Positions 62,594 to 64,000 of a stretch of DNA of 64,000 nucleotides are shown one piece after another; the stretch's first letter is position 1; every line of letters starts with the position of its first letter. The notes under the pieces were generated by a model, which worked only from the letters and a program-made list of their open reading frames with translations, did not search any database and was not told where the DNA came from. The position numbers and the translations under genes were made by a program. The stretch is from Chloroflexi bacterium HGW-Chloroflexi-2 (GTDB lineage Bacteria; Chloroflexota; Anaerolineae; Anaerolineales; Anaerolineaceae): NCBI GenBank assembly GCA_002840735.1, contig PHBY01000011.1:1-64000 (forward strand), written 5' to 3'.

Positions 62594-64000
62594 TTAAAGA
62601 GCAGATTCGATTGTTTTTCCTGCCATTAATAATCCGACCTGTTCGATCATATCTGGATTTGGAGAAACTTCCCCCATGATCTGGCCCTCGAACATAACCA
62701 GAATACGATCACTGAGGGCAAAGATCTCCTCAAGGTCGGTTGAAATGAGTAAAATAGCAGCGCCCCCATCGCGTTCCGCAATAATTTGTTGGCGCACAAA
62801 TTCGGTTGCGCCAATATCGATACCGCGGGTGGGTTGATTGACGAGTAAAAACTTGGGGCGCCGGTCTAATTCGCGTGCAACTACCACTTTTTGCTGGTTA
62901 CCACCGGAGAGATGGGCAATTTCTTCATCTACATCGCCAACGCGGATACTGAATTTCTTCACCAGTGATTGGGAATAATTTTTGATGGTCTTGAATTGCA
63001 GAAATCCATATTTTGAAAAAGGACGATCATTGAATGTTTCGGCAATGAAATTCTCACTGACCGAGAATGGCAGAATCAGCCCCATTTTTTGACGATCTTC
63101 TGGAATATGAGCCATTCCCAATTGATTTAAACGGGTGAGGTCACGTTTGGTAATCGATATATCGTTCAGAATGATGGAGTCAAAATCACTGTCCATTAGA
63201 CCGGCCAAAGCCAGAGCCAGCTCACTCTGGCCATTGCCAGACACACCAGCGATACCGACAACTTCGCGCTCGTAAACGTCAAAGGAAAAATTCTTCACCG
63301 CTGGCAAGCCACGTTCGTCTTTTACATTCAGATTTTTAACCGAGAAAATTACTTTGCCGGGTTGTTTCTCTTTTTTGTTCAAGTCCATCAACACATCACG
63401 CCCCACCATCATTTTTGCCAATTCACGAGGATTTGTTTCTTTCGTGTTGACGGTGGTGATTGTCTTTCCATCGCGCAGAATCGTCACCCGATCACTGATC
63501 TGCATAACTTCCTCCAGCTTGTGGGTGATGAACACAATAGTGAGACCTTTATCAGCCAACTGGCGTAGAAAATCGAGCAAATTTTCGGATTCCTGAGGGG
63601 TTAACACGGCGGTTGGCTCATCCAGAATCAATAAATCCGCGCCATGATAGAGCGCTTTCAAGATCTCGACACGTTGTTGCTCACCCACAGACAGATCCTT
63701 GACCAATGAGGTGGGGTCGACATTCAAGCGGTAATCTTTGCTCATCTGCTGAATCTTTTTGATCACAGGATCGAGGTTGTTTAACACTTTCCAGGGTTTA
63801 TATTGACCGAGAATGATGTTTTCAGCCACGCTTAATGTTTCAACCAGCATAAAGTGCTGGTGTACCATACCAATGCGATTTTGGATGGCATCTTTGGGGT
63901 TGTGAACATCAAATTTTTCATTTTTATAAAATATACTGCCGGAATCTGGTTTGTAAAGCCCATACAGAACACTCATCAAAACGGTTTTTCCGGCGCCATT
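62594..64000 (-). CDS. ABC transporter ATP-binding protein, BMP/nucleoside-type (partial)
   Basis: The gene runs off the right end of the window, so its N-terminus is missing; the visible end of Walker A is NGAGKT. Two ATPase domains are present. The first has LSVGEQQRVEILKAL and LLILDEPTAVLTPQE; the second has GVSGNGQSELALALAG and LSGGNQQKVVVARELDRRP. This dual-domain form is typical of sugar or BMP-dependent nucleoside importers. Permease and binding-protein genes should lie outside the window. It leads the hydroxylase operon, so purine or related nucleobase uptake is a reasonable inference. Confidence 0.9.
   Translation of the reverse strand, partial: NGAGKTVLMSVLYGLYKPDSGSIFYKNEKFDVHNPKDAIQNRIGMVHQHFMLVETLSVAENIILGQYKPWKVLNNLDPVIKKIQQMSKDYRLNVDPTSLVKDLSVGEQQRVEILKALYHGADLLILDEPTAVLTPQESENLLDFLRQLADKGLTIVFITHKLEEVMQISDRVTILRDGKTITTVNTKETNPRELAKMMVGRDVLMDLNKKEKQPGKVIFSVKNLNVKDERGLPAVKNFSFDVYEREVVGIAGVSGNGQSELALALAGLMDSDFDSIILNDISITKRDLTRLNQLGMAHIPEDRQKMGLILPFSVSENFIAETFNDRPFSKYGFLQFKTIKNYSQSLVKKFSIRVGDVDEEIAHLSGGNQQKVVVARELDRRPKFLLVNQPTRGIDIGATEFVRQQIIAERDGGAAILLISTDLEEIFALSDRILVMFEGQIMGEVSPNPDMIEQVGLLMAGKTIESAL

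Overview
The window looks like a chromosome segment of an anaerobic member of the Chloroflexota, most likely class Anaerolineae. This is inferred from the gene complement and style, not from a marker gene: many lipoproteins with TPTP-like linkers, a membrane-anchored clostripain-family protease, a DUF3160 lipoprotein, a Ycf45/SpoIIIAA-like R3H ATPase beside tmk, and an FLPLI-type motif in a large secreted protein. No rRNA, tRNA, CRISPR array, transposase or phage gene was seen.

Layout. (1) 1-7.6 kb: two lipoproteins, a C11 protease, a PadR regulator followed by a 36-aa ORF and an Arg/His-rich protein, a bacterial PH-domain protein and a NucS-like/DUF5655 protein. (2) 7.7-21.4 kb is an accessory region. 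An AT-rich 1111-aa secreted LytM/PA14/Ig-like protein sits between two remnants of a second NucS-like/DUF5655 gene. Next comes a leftward four-gene cassette: hsdR, a fused hsdM-hsdS, a KAP-family P-loop NTPase and a Mrr-like nuclease. Small hypothetical genes follow. (3) 21.5-32.5 kb is housekeeping and signalling: arfB, pgl, two TPR-GGDEF proteins, a GH1 glycosidase, a degenerate APH-fold protein, a PrsW-like protease, a DsbA-cyclophilin lipoprotein and tmk. (4) 32.5-41 kb, leftward: R3H ATPase, a GNAT-like gene, pdxT and pdxS, a frameshifted mini-ORF, a rhodanese with an in-frame TGA, a four-TM protein and two tandem MFS exporters. (5) 41.3-48 kb: an Fbp/Afu-type ABC importer, a DMT permease with a His-rich tail, and a scar joining a GH2 fragment to an OppC fragment. 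(6) 48-57 kb: DUF3592, DUF3160, a serine beta-lactamase-family protein, chrA, a zinc-ribbon protein, a NagD-like phosphatase and an aldo/keto reductase. (7) 57.7-64 kb, leftward operon: an ABC ATPase of the BMP/nucleoside type (cut by the window end), a 2-hydroxyacid dehydrogenase, a FAD-subunit-like protein and a molybdenum hydroxylase with a fused 2Fe-2S domain, suggesting import and hydroxylation of a nucleobase or similar heterocycle.

The strongest unusual signals are: a 91-bp hairpin element present in two identical inverted copies 11.7 kb apart plus a diverged third copy with paired arm changes; a palindromic repeat inserted in frame in hsdR, with a related one supplying the stop codon of a lipoprotein gene; a TGA in the rhodanese active-site loop where the family usually has Cys; the interrupted NucS-like duplicate; and the restriction/KAP/nuclease cassette, whose target-recognition domains differ in base composition from the surrounding gene.
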